From Bradyrhizobium liaoningense (lineage in GTDB: Bacteria > Pseudomonadota > Alphaproteobacteria > Rhizobiales > Xanthobacteraceae): a stretch of DNA of 64,000 bases. Below the pieces are notes generated by a model. The model searched no databases and was not told where the DNA came from. It saw only the letters and a list, made by a program, of their open reading frames with translations. Positions 19,324 to 28,612 of this stretch are shown one piece after another. The stretch covers positions 806,001 through 870,000 of the forward strand of contig NZ_JAFCJT010000001.1 in the NCBI RefSeq assembly GCF_018130785.1, in the 5' to 3' direction. The translations under genes were made by a program, and so were the position numbers. Position 1 is the first letter of the stretch, and the number at the start of each line of letters is the position of its first letter.

Positions 19324-19802
19324 AGCAGTCGCTCCAGCGGGCCGGTCGGAAGGCTCAGCGTCAACAGCCGGTCGAACGCGAGATAGATGAGGGTCGACAT
19401 CACGAGGGCGATGATGCTGTCGACGACGATGGCACGGCGCCCGAAAGCTGCCGACGTCGTCACGAACAGCGCCGACGTCGCCAGGATGAAGCCGCCGCCG
19501 AAGCCGATGATGGCAATGAGGAGCGCAAGGCCAACGAGGATCAAGACCACCGGCACGGGATCGGCGCTCTCGCGCGCCGGCAAGTTACCGCGCAGCGCGT
19601 CGATGAAATTGCCGATCGCGAGCAGCGCGAGGCCGGTGGCGACCACGACCGGCATTGCCTCCGGTCCCATCCCGTACATCGCAGTGGATTGCAGCCCGCG
19701 CGCGTCCCAGACCAGCACCGCAGCGAGACCTGCGAGCAATACAGCAATGACGATGCCGGCGCGATCGACGCGCCGCGGCAGGATGGGATCGCCTGAGGTC
19801 AT
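19320..19802 (-). CDS. tctB: Tripartite tricarboxylate transporter, small permease TctB (system 1)
   Basis: A 160-residue membrane protein with four hydrophobic segments (about 13-33, 42-60, 82-102, 120-140), the usual TctB layout. It overlaps tctC upstream and tctA downstream by four bases each, so the three genes are translationally coupled. Confidence 0.85.
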   Translation of the reverse strand: MTSGDPILPRRVDRAGIVIAVLLAGLAAVLVWDARGLQSTAMYGMGPEAMPVVVATGLALLAIGNFIDALRGNLPARESADPVPVVLILVGLALLIAIIGFGGGFILATSALFVTTSAAFGRRAIVVDSIIALVMSTLIYLAFDRLLTLSLPTGPLERLL

Positions 19803-20767
19803 GACTTGACCAAGCCGACCGATTTCAACACGTCGGTTACGCGCACGGTTTCCTTCTTCAGGAAGTCAGCGAAGGCGTCGCCGCCGAGATAGGCATCCTC
19901 CCACCCCTTCTGCTTGAGGATCTCCTTCCAGGCGTCCGACTTCACCATCTTCTCGACCGCATCGCTCAGCGTCTTGCGCTGCTCAGGCGTGATGCCGGGA
20001 GGCGCGACCACCGAACGCCAGTTGGCGATCACGAGGTCGATGCCTTGCTCCTTGAAGGTCGGGATATCGCTGCCGGCGATGCGCTTCTCCGAGGTCACAC
20101 CGATCGCGCGCAGCTTGCCGGACTTGATCTGCCCTTCGTATTCGCTGAGGCCCGAAATACCCGCCGTGACCTTGCCGCCGAGGATTGCCGCCAGCGATTC
20201 GCCGCCGCCGGAGAACGGGATGTAGTTGATCTTCTTCGCGTCGGCGCCGACGGCGCCGGCGAACAGTGCAGCCATCACGTGGTCGACGCCGCCGGCCGAA
20301 CCACCGGCGAAGGTCACCTTGGCGATATCGGCCTTCACCGCAGCGGCCAGATCCTGAGCAGTCTTGATCGGCGAATTCGCGGGCACCACGATCACCTGGA
20401 TTTCCTCGGTGAGGCGCGCGATCGGCGTCACCTGCTCGAGCGTCACCGGCGACTTGTTCATCGCGAGCGCGCCGACCATTACGAAGCCGTTGACCATCAG
20501 CTGGTTGCCGTCGCCCTTGGCGCCGTTGACAAACTGCGCGATGCCAACGCTGCCGCCCGCGCCGGGAACGTTGGTGACCTGCACGCTGCGCGCGACGCCC
20601 GAAGCGACCAGCGCCTGCTGCATCGAGCGTGCGGTCTGGTCCCAGCCACCGCCCGGGGCCGCCGGCGCCATCAGCTTGAGCTCCAGCTGCTGGGCAAAGG
20701 CCGGTGTGGCTGCCGCAAGGGTCAGCGCGACGGCTGCGCCGACAAGGCGCGCGGGAAATTGAAACAT
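19799..20767 (-). CDS. tctC: Tripartite tricarboxylate transporter, periplasmic binding protein TctC (system 1)
   Basis: A 322-residue secreted binding protein: signal peptide up to about AATPAFAQQ, then the Bug/TctC fold with LMAPAAPGGGWDQTARSMQ (ligand loop 1) and GGSAGGVDHVMAAL. The start at 20767 is favoured because it puts the signal sequence at the N-terminus and has a GGAG box 7 bases before; the longer frame to 20842 hides it. It is the first gene of tctC-tctB-tctA. The GGGWDQTAR motif is common in members near IclR regulators, but the ligand is unassigned. Confidence 0.88.
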   Translation of the reverse strand: MFQFPARLVGAAVALTLAAATPAFAQQLELKLMAPAAPGGGWDQTARSMQQALVASGVARSVQVTNVPGAGGSVGIAQFVNGAKGDGNQLMVNGFVMVGALAMNKSPVTLEQVTPIARLTEEIQVIVVPANSPIKTAQDLAAAVKADIAKVTFAGGSAGGVDHVMAALFAGAVGADAKKINYIPFSGGGESLAAILGGKVTAGISGLSEYEGQIKSGKLRAIGVTSEKRIAGSDIPTFKEQGIDLVIANWRSVVAPPGITPEQRKTLSDAVEKMVKSDAWKEILKQKGWEDAYLGGDAFADFLKKETVRVTDVLKSVGLVKS

Positions 20768-20880
20768 GCGGGTATTCTCCAGGCTCTTGCGGACGTCGTT
20801 GATAGTTTGCCGCATTGTGTCGTTTGGTCGCATATCAGCCAAAACGGCCGATGCTGTCCAGCGACAGGCCCGGTTTCTCG

Positions 20881-21723
20881 TTAGCCAGGCTTCGGCATCA
20901 CCCCGCCGAGCGCGACGGTCAGTTCGCCGGCGACTTCGCGCACGATCTGGCCGATTTCCGGCAATCTGTCGTCGGTCAGGCGGCTCGTCATGCCCGAGAC
21001 GGAAATCGCCGCGAGCGGCTCGGCGCAGTCATTGTAGACGACTGCGGCAATACAGCGCAGGCCCATACAGGCCTCTTCATCGTCGAGCGCAAAACCCTGC
21101 TTGCGGATTTTTTCGAGCTCCTTGAACAGGTCGCCCGGCCGCACGATCGACTTCTCGGTCAGGCGGGGCATGCCATGATGGCGGATGACGGCGCCGACGT
21201 CCTCGTCCGAATAAGTCGCGAGCACCGCCTTGCCGACGCCTGACGTCACCATGGCGACGCGGCCGCCGACCTGGGTCAGCGAGCGCATGATCTCGCGGCT
21301 CTCCATGCGGGTCAGCACAATGATGAATTCGTCGTCGACGACGGCGAGGTTGGCGGTCTCGCGGGTGAGATCGCGCAGCTTGCGCAAGTAGGGAATCGCC
21401 TGCGCGGAGAAATTGCGCCGCCGCGCGAAGCTTGCACCCACGGTAAAGCTGCGCACGCCGACATGCCATTTGGACTCGGCGCGGTCGAACTGCACGAAGC
21501 GGCGGCTCTCCAGCGTCGCCAGCAGGCGGTGCACGGTCGAGGCCGACAGGCCGGTGCGGACAGCAAGGTCGCTGAGGCGATAGCCTTCGTCGTCCTCGGC
21601 CAGCGTTTCGAGGATCGACAGCGCGCGGTCGACGGACTGCACGCCGCCGTCGCGGCCCTCATGATCGGCCTCTGCGGTCGACCTGGGCTCGAGCGATTTG
21701 CGCCGGATCACGTTCTTGCTCAT
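20881..21723 (-). CDS. IclR-family transcriptional regulator
   Basis: A 280-residue regulator. The winged-helix domain begins at SVDRALSILETLAEDDEGYRLSDLAVRTGLSASTVHRLL (about 30-70), followed by the effector-binding IclR C-terminal domain (from about 95, including GKAVLATYSDEDV and VYNDCAEPLAAISVSG). It lies 113 bases upstream of tctC in the same direction and is the obvious candidate for control of that transporter. The start at 21723 is close to a 136-bp repeat. Confidence 0.9.
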   Translation of the reverse strand: MSKNVIRRKSLEPRSTAEADHEGRDGGVQSVDRALSILETLAEDDEGYRLSDLAVRTGLSASTVHRLLATLESRRFVQFDRAESKWHVGVRSFTVGASFARRRNFSAQAIPYLRKLRDLTRETANLAVVDDEFIIVLTRMESREIMRSLTQVGGRVAMVTSGVGKAVLATYSDEDVGAVIRHHGMPRLTEKSIVRPGDLFKELEKIRKQGFALDDEEACMGLRCIAAVVYNDCAEPLAAISVSGMTSRLTDDRLPEIGQIVREVAGELTVALGGVMPKPG

Positions 21724-21760
21724 CGCGACCTGACCGTTCTCCCTCGCCCTATCCCTTTCC

Positions 21761-21896
21761 TTCACCCCGCTTGCGGGGAGAGGGCCAGGGTAAGGGGGAG
21801 TCTCCGCAAGGACGGTGACAGCCAGACTCGTGGAGAGTCCCCCTCACCCGAATTGCTTCGCAATTCGACCTCTCCCCGCAAGCGGGGAGAGGTGAA
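21761..21896. repeat. Large palindromic intergenic repeat (REP-like)
   Basis: A 136-bp element with complementary ends (TTCACCCCGCTTGCGGGG... and ...CCCCGCAAGCGGGGAGAGGTGAA) and an inner palindrome GAATTGCTTCGCAATTC. It sits between the iclR start and the acyl-CoA ligase stop and could fold into a long imperfect hairpin. This kind of palindrome is widespread between genes in Bradyrhizobium-like genomes. Confidence 0.75.
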
Positions 21897-21936
21897 CAAA
21901 CATCCGCGCCGGATCAGCCGAAGCGGTATCGTCGTC

Positions 21937-24066
21937 TCAGAGCAGCCCTGCCCCGCGCGCCCACTTGTACTTGGCGCCGAGCACCTCGACCGGAAGCTCG
22001 GTGGAGTAGGCGTAGGCCGGGATGCCGTTCTGGTAGAGATATTCGGCGGCTTCTTCGACCTCGACGTCGCCGGCAAGCGAGGCGACGATCGGCTTCACGA
22101 AGCCCTTGGCCTCCATCTCCTTCTTCACCTCGACCATGTTGCGGGCGAACACCATCGGCGGCGTGACGATGGTGTGCCAGTAGCCGAGGATCAGCGAATG
22201 GATGCGTTCGTCCGACAGGCCGAGCTTCACCGTGTTGACGTAGGTGATCGGCGGCTCGCCGCCGGTGATATCCACAGGATTGCCGGCCGCACCGAACGGC
22301 GGGATGAACTTGCGGAAGGCGGCATCGAGATCCGGCGGCATCGACATCAGCGACAGGCCGTTGTCGACGCAGGAGTCCGACAGCAGCACGCCCGAGCCGC
22401 CGGCACCCGTGATGATCAGCACGTTCTCGCCCTTCGGCGTCGGCAGCACCGGCACGCCACGGGCGAATTCGAGCAGCTGCCGCAGCGAGCGGGCGCGGAT
22501 CACGCCGGACTGCGCCAGGACGTCCTCGTAGATCTTGTCGTTACCGGCGAGCGCGCCAGTGTGCGACGAGGCCGCCTTCGCGCCGGCCGAGGTGCGGCCG
22601 GCCTTGAGCACGACGACCGGCTTCTTCTTGGAGACGCGCTTGGCGGCTTCCGCGAAGGCGCGGCCGTCCTTGAGGTCTTCGCAGTGCTGCGCGATCAGGT
22701 TGGTGTTCGGGTCCTGCTCGAAGAAGGCGAGCAGATCGTCCTCGTCGATGTCGGACTTGTTGCCGAGACCGACGATCGCCGAGACGCCCATCTTGGCCGA
22801 GCGCGAGAAGCCGATGATCGCCATGCCGATGCCGCCCGACTGCGACGACAGCGCCGCGTGGCCCTTGACATCGTAAGCCGTGCAGAAGGTCGCGCAGAGA
22901 TTGGCCGGGGTATAGTAGAAGCCATAGATGTTCGGCCCCATCAGGCGGATGTCGTACTTCTTACCGACTTCGACGATCTCAGCCTGGAGCTCAGGCGCAC
23001 CGGCCTCCGCAAAGCCCGATGGGATCAGCACCGCGCCCGGGATTTTCTTCTCGCCGCATTCGGTGAGCGCCGCGGCCACAAACTTCGCGGGGATCGCGAA
23101 CACGGCCGTGTCGATCACACCCGGAACATCCTTGACGCTCTTGTAGGCCTTGTAGCCGAGGATCTCGGCGGCCTTGGGATGGATCGGATAGATGTCGCCC
23201 TTGTAGCCGCCGTTGATGAGGTTCTTCATCACGGAGTTTCCGATCTTGCCGTCCTCGGCGGAGGCGCCGACCACGGCGACCGCCTTCGGCTGCATGATGC
23301 GGTTCATGGCCGCGACGATCTCTTCGGTCGGGCGCGGCTTGGGCTTGGGTACATAAGCGAAGTCGACGACGATGCGGACGTCGGCGGCGATCGCGCCCTT
23401 CGCCGTTGCAAACACCGGGTTGAGGTCGAGCTCGACGATCTCAGGGAAGTCGGTCACGAGCTGCGAGACCTTGACGATGACGTCGGCGAGCGCCGTGCGG
23501 TTCACCGGCTCGCCGCCGCGAACGCCCTTCAAAATCTCATGCGCCTGGATGCCGTCGAGCATCGAGAGCGCGTCTTCCTTGGTCGCGGGCGCGAGGCGGA
23601 AGGTGATGTCCTTCAACACTTCGACCAGCACGCCGCCGAGGCCGAAGGCGACCAGCTTGCCGAACGAACCGTCGGTGATCGAGCCGACGATGACCTCGGT
23701 GCCGCCGGCCAGCATCTGCTGCACCTGGACGCCTTCGATCTTGGCATCGGCCTTGTACTTCTTGGCGTTACCGAGAATGGTCTCGTAGGCCTTCTCGGCA
23801 TCCTCGGCCGTCTTGAGGCCGACAATGACACCGCCGGCTTCGGTCTTGTGGAGAATGTCCGGCGAGACGATCTTCATCACCACCGGGAAGCCCATCGAGG
23901 ACGCCATCTTGCCGGCTTCGCCCGCCGACCTCGCCACGCCCTCCTTCGGCACCGGGATGCCGTAGGCGTCGCAGACCAGCTTGCCTTCCGGCGCCGTCAG
24001 GCTCGTGCGGTTGTCCGCCTTGACCTGGTCGAGCACTTTGCGGACGGCATCTTTGGAATTGGACAT
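21937..24066 (-). CDS. ADP-forming acyl-CoA ligase (acetate--CoA ligase family), ATP-grasp/CoA-binding fusion
   Basis: A 709-residue fusion with the ATP-grasp (beta-like) part first (about 1-240, with GFPVVMKIVSPDILHKTEAGGV) and the succinyl-CoA-synthetase alpha-like part second (CoA-binding VVGASAEDGKIGNSVMKNL at about 270, and the phosphohistidine loop SSHTGALAG at about 510). These enzymes make an acyl-CoA from an acid, CoA and ATP, releasing ADP. It is divergent from gntR-oxc-frc, and each direction has a copy of the same 17-bp operator-like palindrome, which ties it to oxalate/formate metabolism. A role in priming oxalyl- or formyl-CoA is inference; the acid substrate is not known. Confidence 0.88.
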   Translation of the reverse strand: MSNSKDAVRKVLDQVKADNRTSLTAPEGKLVCDAYGIPVPKEGVARSAGEAGKMASSMGFPVVMKIVSPDILHKTEAGGVIVGLKTAEDAEKAYETILGNAKKYKADAKIEGVQVQQMLAGGTEVIVGSITDGSFGKLVAFGLGGVLVEVLKDITFRLAPATKEDALSMLDGIQAHEILKGVRGGEPVNRTALADVIVKVSQLVTDFPEIVELDLNPVFATAKGAIAADVRIVVDFAYVPKPKPRPTEEIVAAMNRIMQPKAVAVVGASAEDGKIGNSVMKNLINGGYKGDIYPIHPKAAEILGYKAYKSVKDVPGVIDTAVFAIPAKFVAAALTECGEKKIPGAVLIPSGFAEAGAPELQAEIVEVGKKYDIRLMGPNIYGFYYTPANLCATFCTAYDVKGHAALSSQSGGIGMAIIGFSRSAKMGVSAIVGLGNKSDIDEDDLLAFFEQDPNTNLIAQHCEDLKDGRAFAEAAKRVSKKKPVVVLKAGRTSAGAKAASSHTGALAGNDKIYEDVLAQSGVIRARSLRQLLEFARGVPVLPTPKGENVLIITGAGGSGVLLSDSCVDNGLSLMSMPPDLDAAFRKFIPPFGAAGNPVDITGGEPPITYVNTVKLGLSDERIHSLILGYWHTIVTPPMVFARNMVEVKKEMEAKGFVKPIVASLAGDVEVEEAAEYLYQNGIPAYAYSTELPVEVLGAKYKWARGAGLL

Positions 24067-24225
24067 GTGGCTTCTCCCTTGACTTCAGTTCGTTCTTTTC
24101 AAAGCGCGCGCGTGTCGCGGCTGCCCGTGAATGCTTGCCATTCGCCGCGCTCTGTTCCATGTCGCGGAACGGAGTGGCATAAAGCCAACATTACTCCGAC
24201 GCCTTGGACCAAAAATGGCTGGCGA

Positions 24226-24242
24226 TGGCATTTGGTATGCCA
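24226..24242. promoter_or_regulatory. GntR operator-like palindrome, site 1 (acyl-CoA ligase side)
   Basis: TGGCAT-TTGGT-ATGCCA, perfect 6-base arms with a 5-base spacer, 160 bases upstream of the acyl-CoA ligase start. On the minus strand a TTGGCT hexamer starts 8 bases before it, the same geometry as the other sites. Same arms as site 2. Confidence 0.7.
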
Positions 24243-24306
24243 GAAGCCAACTTGTCAAGCTGCTGCATGGCTTAGAACGCCGCAAAAAATAGGCAGCTTG
24301 ACATTC

Positions 24307-24323
24307 TGGCATGTGGTATGCCA
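24307..24323. promoter_or_regulatory. GntR operator-like palindrome, site 2 (gntR-oxc-frc side)
   Basis: TGGCAT-GTGGT-ATGCCA, the same arms as site 1. A consensus -35 hexamer TTGACA (24298-24303) begins 9 bases before it, so a bound protein would cover the promoter spacer. It is 57 bases upstream of the gntR start, suggesting autoregulation. Confidence 0.72.
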
Positions 24324-24379
24324 AAAACTTTCCCGTTAATAATCCTGTAAAAGACGACTCCCACTGGAGGAGATTCGTC

Positions 24380-25111
24380 GTGTCACTGCGGAAACCAACC
24401 AAGGCGTTGCCGAACATGACCGAGGCAGATATCGCGATCGTTCGTATTGCCCCGGAGAGTAGCTTCAAGAACAAGGCGTATGACGCCTTGAAGGAAGCCA
24501 TCCTCAAGATGGACATCTACTCGACGCCCGAGCCGGTGATGCTCGACGAGCGCGCGCTGTCCGAACGCCTGGGTGTGAGCCGCACCCCGATCCGCGAAGC
24601 CATCGCGATGCTCGAGCAGGACGGCTTCGTGAAGACGGTTCCGCGCCGCGGCATCATGGTGGTGCGCAGGACCAAGAGCGAGATCGTCGACATGATCCGC
24701 GCCTGGGCGGCTCTCGAGAGCATGGCGGCCCGCCTGATCACCACCACCGCACGCAAGAAGGACATCACGGCGCTGCGCGACTTCTTCAAAGACTTCGGCA
24801 AGGACCGCCTGCCCGAGGATCACGTCGAGGAGTATTCGCGCGCCAACATCGCCTTCCACCAGGCGCTGATCTCGCTGTCGGAATCGCCCGTGCTGGTCGA
24901 CCTCACCAACGATCTGCTGCTGCACGTGCGCGGCTACCGCCAGCTGACCATCGGACGCAAGGATCGCACCGCGACTTCGCTGCCCGAGCATCTCGGCATG
25001 ATCGAAGCACTTGAAGCGCGCGACACCGAGCTCGCCGAGAAGCGCGCCCGCGACCACACCCTTGGCCTTGCCGCTTACGTCGAAGCGCACGGTCAGGAAC
25101 TGTTCACCTAG
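24380..25111 (+). CDS. GntR-family (FCD/FadR subfamily) transcriptional regulator
   Basis: A 243-residue regulator. Winged-helix domain at about 30-95 ([16 protein letters not shown] ... [23 protein letters not shown]), then an all-helical FCD ligand domain (about 100-230). The GTG at 24380 has GGAGGAG 8 bases before it; the ATG at 24416 lacks a clear ribosome site. Oxc follows after 74 bases and frc after another 63, with a terminator only after frc, so gntR-oxc-frc look like one operon. Palindromes fitting a GntR dimer lie upstream and at several transporter genes in the window. Probable repressor relieved by oxalyl-CoA, formyl-CoA or oxalate; the ligand is inferred. Confidence 0.88.
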   Translation: MSLRKPTKALPNMTEADIAIVRIAPESSFKNKAYDALKEAILKMDIYSTPEPVMLDERALSERLGVSRTPIREAIAMLEQDGFVKTVPRRGIMVVRRTKSEIVDMIRAWAALESMAARLITTTARKKDITALRDFFKDFGKDRLPEDHVEEYSRANIAFHQALISLSESPVLVDLTNDLLLHVRGYRQLTIGRKDRTATSLPEHLGMIEALEARDTELAEKRARDHTLGLAAYVEAHGQELFT

Positions 25112-25185
25112 CAACGTTCACCAGAAGGGCGAGCCATTCGCCCGCAAAGCCTAAAACGGCATATGAGACCAGGGAGACAAGGCCC

Positions 25186-26919
25186 ATGCTGAATACCGCG
25201 ACCAAGTCCGAAGCACCGGGCACCGAGCAGGAACTGACGGATGGCTTTCATCTCGTCATCGACGCGCTCAAGCTGAACGGCATCAACACCATCTATAATG
25301 TGCCGGGCATCCCGATCACGGATTTGGGCCGCATGGCGCAGGCCGAAGGCATTCGTGTGATCTCCTTCCGCCACGAGCAGAACGCCGGTTACGCCGCGGG
25401 CATTGCCGGCTACCTCACCAAGAAGCCCGGCGTCTGCCTCACCGTCTCCGCGCCCGGCTTCCTCAACGGTCTCACCGCGCTCGCGCACGCCACCACCAAC
25501 TGCTACCCGATGATCCTGATCTCGGGCTCCTCGGAACGCGAGATCGTCGACCTCCAGCAGGGCGACTACGAGGAGATGGACCAGCTCGCGATTGCGAAGC
25601 CGCTGTGCAAGGCGGCCTATCGCGTGCTGCACGCCCAGGACATCGGCATCGGTCTCGCCCGCGCCATCCGTGCCGCGGTCTCGGGCCGTCCGGGCGGCGT
25701 CTATCTCGACCTGCCGGCAAAACTGTTCGGCCAGGTGATGAACGCCGATGCCGGCCAGAAGTCGCTGGTCAAGGTGATCGACGCAGCGCCTGCGCAGATC
25801 CCCTCACCCGCTTCGGTCAAGCGCGCGCTCGACGTGCTGAAGAGCGCAAAGCGTCCGCTCATCATCCTCGGCAAGGGCGCGGCCTACGCGCAGGCCGACG
25901 AGGAGATCAAAACCTTCGTCGAGAAGAGCGGCGTGCCGTTCCTGCCGATGAGCATGGCCAAGGGCCTCCTGCCCGACACGCATCCGCAGTGCGCCGGCGC
26001 AGCGCGCTCGACCGTGCTGAAGGACTCCGACGTCGTTCTGCTGATCGGCGCGCGGCTGAACTGGCTGCTCTCGCACGGCAAGGGCAAGAGCTGGGGCGAA
26101 ACGCCGAAGAAGTTCATCCAGGTCGACATCGAGCCGAGGGAAATGGACTCCAACGTCGAGATCGTCGCGCCCGTGGTCGGCGATATCGGCTCGGTTGTCT
26201 CGGCCTTCAACCAGGCGATCAGTGCGGGCTGGACCGCGCCGCCGGCCGAATGGACCAAGGCGATCGTATCCAAGCGCGACGAGAACGTCGCCAAGATGGC
26301 GCCGAAGCTCATGAACAACAAGTCGCCGATGGACTATCACGGCGCGCTCGGCGTGCTGAAGAACGTCATCAAGGACCATCCCGAGGCGATCCTCGTCAAC
26401 GAGGGCGCCAACACGCTCGACCTCGCCCGCGGCGTCATCGACATGTACCGGCCGCGCAAGCGTCTCGACGTCGGCACCTGGGGTGTGATGGGCATCGGCA
26501 TGGGCCAGGCGATCGCGGCCGCGCTCGAGACCGGCCATCCCGTGCTGGCGGTGGAAGGCGACTCGGCCTTCGGCTTCTCCGGCATGGAGGTCGAGACCAT
26601 CTGCCGCTACAACCTGCCGATCTGCGTCGTCATCTTCAACAATGACGGCATCTATCGCGGCACCGACGTCAACAGCGTCAACGCCGATCCGGCGACGACG
26701 GTATTCGTCAAGGGCGCGCGCTACGACAAGATGATGGAAGCCTTCGGCGGCGTCGGCGTGAACGCCACCTCGCCCGACGAGCTCAAGCGCGCCGTCAGCG
26801 AGGCGATGGCCTCGGGCAAGCCGACGCTCATCAACGCGGTGATCGATCCGGCCGCGGGCTCGGAGAGCGGCCGCATCGGCAACCTCAATCCGCAGAGCGT
26901 TCTGCAGAAGAAGAAGTAA
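25186..26919 (+). CDS. oxc: Oxalyl-CoA decarboxylase
   Basis: A 577-residue TPP enzyme converting oxalyl-CoA to formyl-CoA and CO2. Family features: [32 protein letters not shown] at the N-terminus, the TPP-activating glutamate in [11 protein letters not shown] (Glu64), and the TPP/Mg motif [16 protein letters not shown]...[11 protein letters not shown] after it is typical of Oxc rather than acetohydroxyacid synthase. It is followed directly by formyl-CoA transferase, the classic oxc-frc pair. Cytoplasmic. Confidence 0.96.
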   Translation: MLNTATKSEAPGTEQELTDGFHLVIDALKLNGINTIYNVPGIPITDLGRMAQAEGIRVISFRHEQNAGYAAGIAGYLTKKPGVCLTVSAPGFLNGLTALAHATTNCYPMILISGSSEREIVDLQQGDYEEMDQLAIAKPLCKAAYRVLHAQDIGIGLARAIRAAVSGRPGGVYLDLPAKLFGQVMNADAGQKSLVKVIDAAPAQIPSPASVKRALDVLKSAKRPLIILGKGAAYAQADEEIKTFVEKSGVPFLPMSMAKGLLPDTHPQCAGAARSTVLKDSDVVLLIGARLNWLLSHGKGKSWGETPKKFIQVDIEPREMDSNVEIVAPVVGDIGSVVSAFNQAISAGWTAPPAEWTKAIVSKRDENVAKMAPKLMNNKSPMDYHGALGVLKNVIKDHPEAILVNEGANTLDLARGVIDMYRPRKRLDVGTWGVMGIGMGQAIAAALETGHPVLAVEGDSAFGFSGMEVETICRYNLPICVVIFNNDGIYRGTDVNSVNADPATTVFVKGARYDKMMEAFGGVGVNATSPDELKRAVSEAMASGKPTLINAVIDPAAGSESGRIGNLNPQSVLQKKK

Positions 26920-26982
26920 GTCCACCCCTCAACCCTTTATTCCCTGCCGGGTGCAGGGGCAGACAGAGTACGGAGCAACACG

Positions 26983-28260
26983 ATGACCAAAGCGCTCACG
27001 GGCGTTCGCATTCTCGACTTCACCCACGTCCAGTCCGGACCGACCTGCACGCAGTTGCTGGCGTGGTTCGGCGCCGACGTGATCAAGGTGGAACGTCCTG
27101 GCGTGGGTGACATCACCCGCGGCCAGCTGCAGGACATCCCGAACGTGGACAGCCTGTACTTCACCATGCTCAACCACAACAAGCGCTCGATCACGCTCGA
27201 CACCAAGAACCCCAAGGGCAAGGAAGTCCTCACCGAGCTGATCAAGAAGTGCGACGTGCTGGTCGAGAATTTCGGCCCCGGCGTGCTCGACCGCATGGGC
27301 TTCCCCTGGGAGAAGATCCAGGCGATCAATCCGAAGATGATCGTCGCCTCGATCAAGGGCTTTGGCCCCGGACCGTACGAAGACTGCAAGGTCTATGAGA
27401 ACGTCGCGCAGTGCACCGGCGGCGCCGCCTCGACCACCGGCTTCCGCGACGGCCTGCCGCTCGTCACCGGCGCGCAGATCGGCGACAGCGGCACCGGCCT
27501 GCACCTGGCGCTCGGCATCGTCACCGCGCTCTATCAGCGCACGCATTCGGGCAAGGGCCAGCGCGTCACCGCCGCGATGCAGGACGGCGTGCTCAACCTC
27601 GCCCGCGTCAAGCTGCGCGACCAGCAGCGCCTCGCCCATGGTCCGCTCAAGGAATACAGCCAGTTCGGCGAAGGCATTCCGTTCGGCGACGCCGTGCCGC
27701 GCGCCGGCAACGATTCCGGCGGTGGTCAGCCCGGCCGCATCCTGAAGTGCAAGGGCTGGGAGACCGATCCCAACGCCTACATCTACTTCATCACCCAGGC
27801 TCCGGTCTGGGAGAAGATCTGCGACGTGATCGGCGAGCCCACCTGGAAGACCGATCCGAACTACGCCAAGCCGGCCGTCCGCCTGCCGCGCCTCAACGAG
27901 ATCTTCGCCCGCATCGAACAGTGGACGATGACGAAGACGAAATTCGAGGCGATGGAAATCCTCAACAAGGACGACATCCCCTGCGGGCCGATCCTGTCGA
28001 TGAAGGAGATCGCCGAGGACCAGTCGCTGCGCGCGACCGGCACCGTGGTCGAGGTCGATCACCCGACCCGCGGCAAGTACATCTCGGTCGGCAACCCGAT
28101 CAAGCTGTCGGATTCTCCGAGCGATGTGGAGCGCTCTCCGCTGCTCGGCGAGCACACCGACGAGATCCTGCGCTCTGTGCTCGGCTTCAGCGATCACCAG
28201 GTCGCCGACATCCACAAGTCCGGCGCGCTCGACCCGCCGCAGAAGCAGGCCGCCGAGTAA
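26983..28260 (+). CDS. frc: Formyl-CoA:oxalate CoA-transferase
   Basis: A 425-residue class III CoA-transferase that moves CoA from formyl-CoA to oxalate, closing the catalytic cycle with Oxc. N-terminus [21 protein letters not shown], the conserved [15 protein letters not shown], the catalytic aspartate in [10 protein letters not shown] (Asp168), and the length all agree with Frc. It lies 63 bases after oxc and is followed by a strong terminator. A copy of its last ten codons recurs at 29904-29937 (see findings). Confidence 0.96.
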   Translation: MTKALTGVRILDFTHVQSGPTCTQLLAWFGADVIKVERPGVGDITRGQLQDIPNVDSLYFTMLNHNKRSITLDTKNPKGKEVLTELIKKCDVLVENFGPGVLDRMGFPWEKIQAINPKMIVASIKGFGPGPYEDCKVYENVAQCTGGAASTTGFRDGLPLVTGAQIGDSGTGLHLALGIVTALYQRTHSGKGQRVTAAMQDGVLNLARVKLRDQQRLAHGPLKEYSQFGEGIPFGDAVPRAGNDSGGGQPGRILKCKGWETDPNAYIYFITQAPVWEKICDVIGEPTWKTDPNYAKPAVRLPRLNEIFARIEQWTMTKTKFEAMEILNKDDIPCGPILSMKEIAEDQSLRATGTVVEVDHPTRGKYISVGNPIKLSDSPSDVERSPLLGEHTDEILRSVLGFSDHQVADIHKSGALDPPQKQAAE

Positions 28261-28284
28261 GCGGATCCAGTTCAAGCCAAGACG

Positions 28285-28314
28285 AAAGGGCCGCCCGAAG
28301 GGGCGGCCCTTTTT
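28285..28314 (+). terminator. Rho-independent terminator after frc
   Basis: AAAGGGCCGCCC - GAAG - GGGCGGCCCTTT with a T-run; a 12-bp stem and 4-base loop 25 bases past the frc stop. Confidence 0.92.
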
Positions 28315-28612
28315 GCATGAGAGCACCATCGGGGTGCAGGCTTAAGCTAAAAACTGAAAAATCAACCCCATGCACAGTAGCTAACCCCTTGGCCACGAAA
28401 GAATTTCGCATTTAGCGAAATGGCTTTGACGCGTCGGGCAAAACAGGGGTATTATGCCATCATCCGAAAAGTGAATATTTTGCGCGGCGAGGAGCACTTC
28501 GCAGCACGATCGAGGTGACTATCTCGAGACAAAAAGCCGCCGGTTTCGGCGGCGAGCTCCGGCATAGCCTTCGGCTTTTTCAGAGAATTCATTTCATCGA
28601 AGGGATTTGGCC
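28315..28612 (+). promoter_or_regulatory. Leader region of MFS gene with hairpins
   Basis: A 298-base gap. At 28536-28553 lies a GC hairpin (GCCGCCG-GTTT-CGGCGGC). AAAAAGCCG at 28531-28539 can alternatively pair with CGGCTTTTT at 28572-28580, a terminator-like T-run 33 bases before the start codon. The two pairings exclude each other, as in an attenuator. A weak GGTAT..ATGCC motif near 28449 does not fit the 17-bp operator pattern. No gene seen. Confidence 0.4.

Noticed and set aside
21463..24339. Very long plus-strand open frame of 958 codons opposite the acyl-CoA ligase
   Set aside because: It is antisense to a gene with clear ATP-grasp and CoA-ligase motifs. The translation is full of Arg, Asp, His and Gly without domains, as expected from GC-rich antisense.
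25150..25180. GGCATATGAGACCAGG before oxc considered as an operator
   Set aside because: Only the left arm matches; oxc is also likely read from the gntR promoter.
28441..28460. GGTAT-T-ATGCC near the MFS gene considered as another GntR operator
   Set aside because: Only one arm fits at the required spacing; the 6-5-6 pattern is not met.
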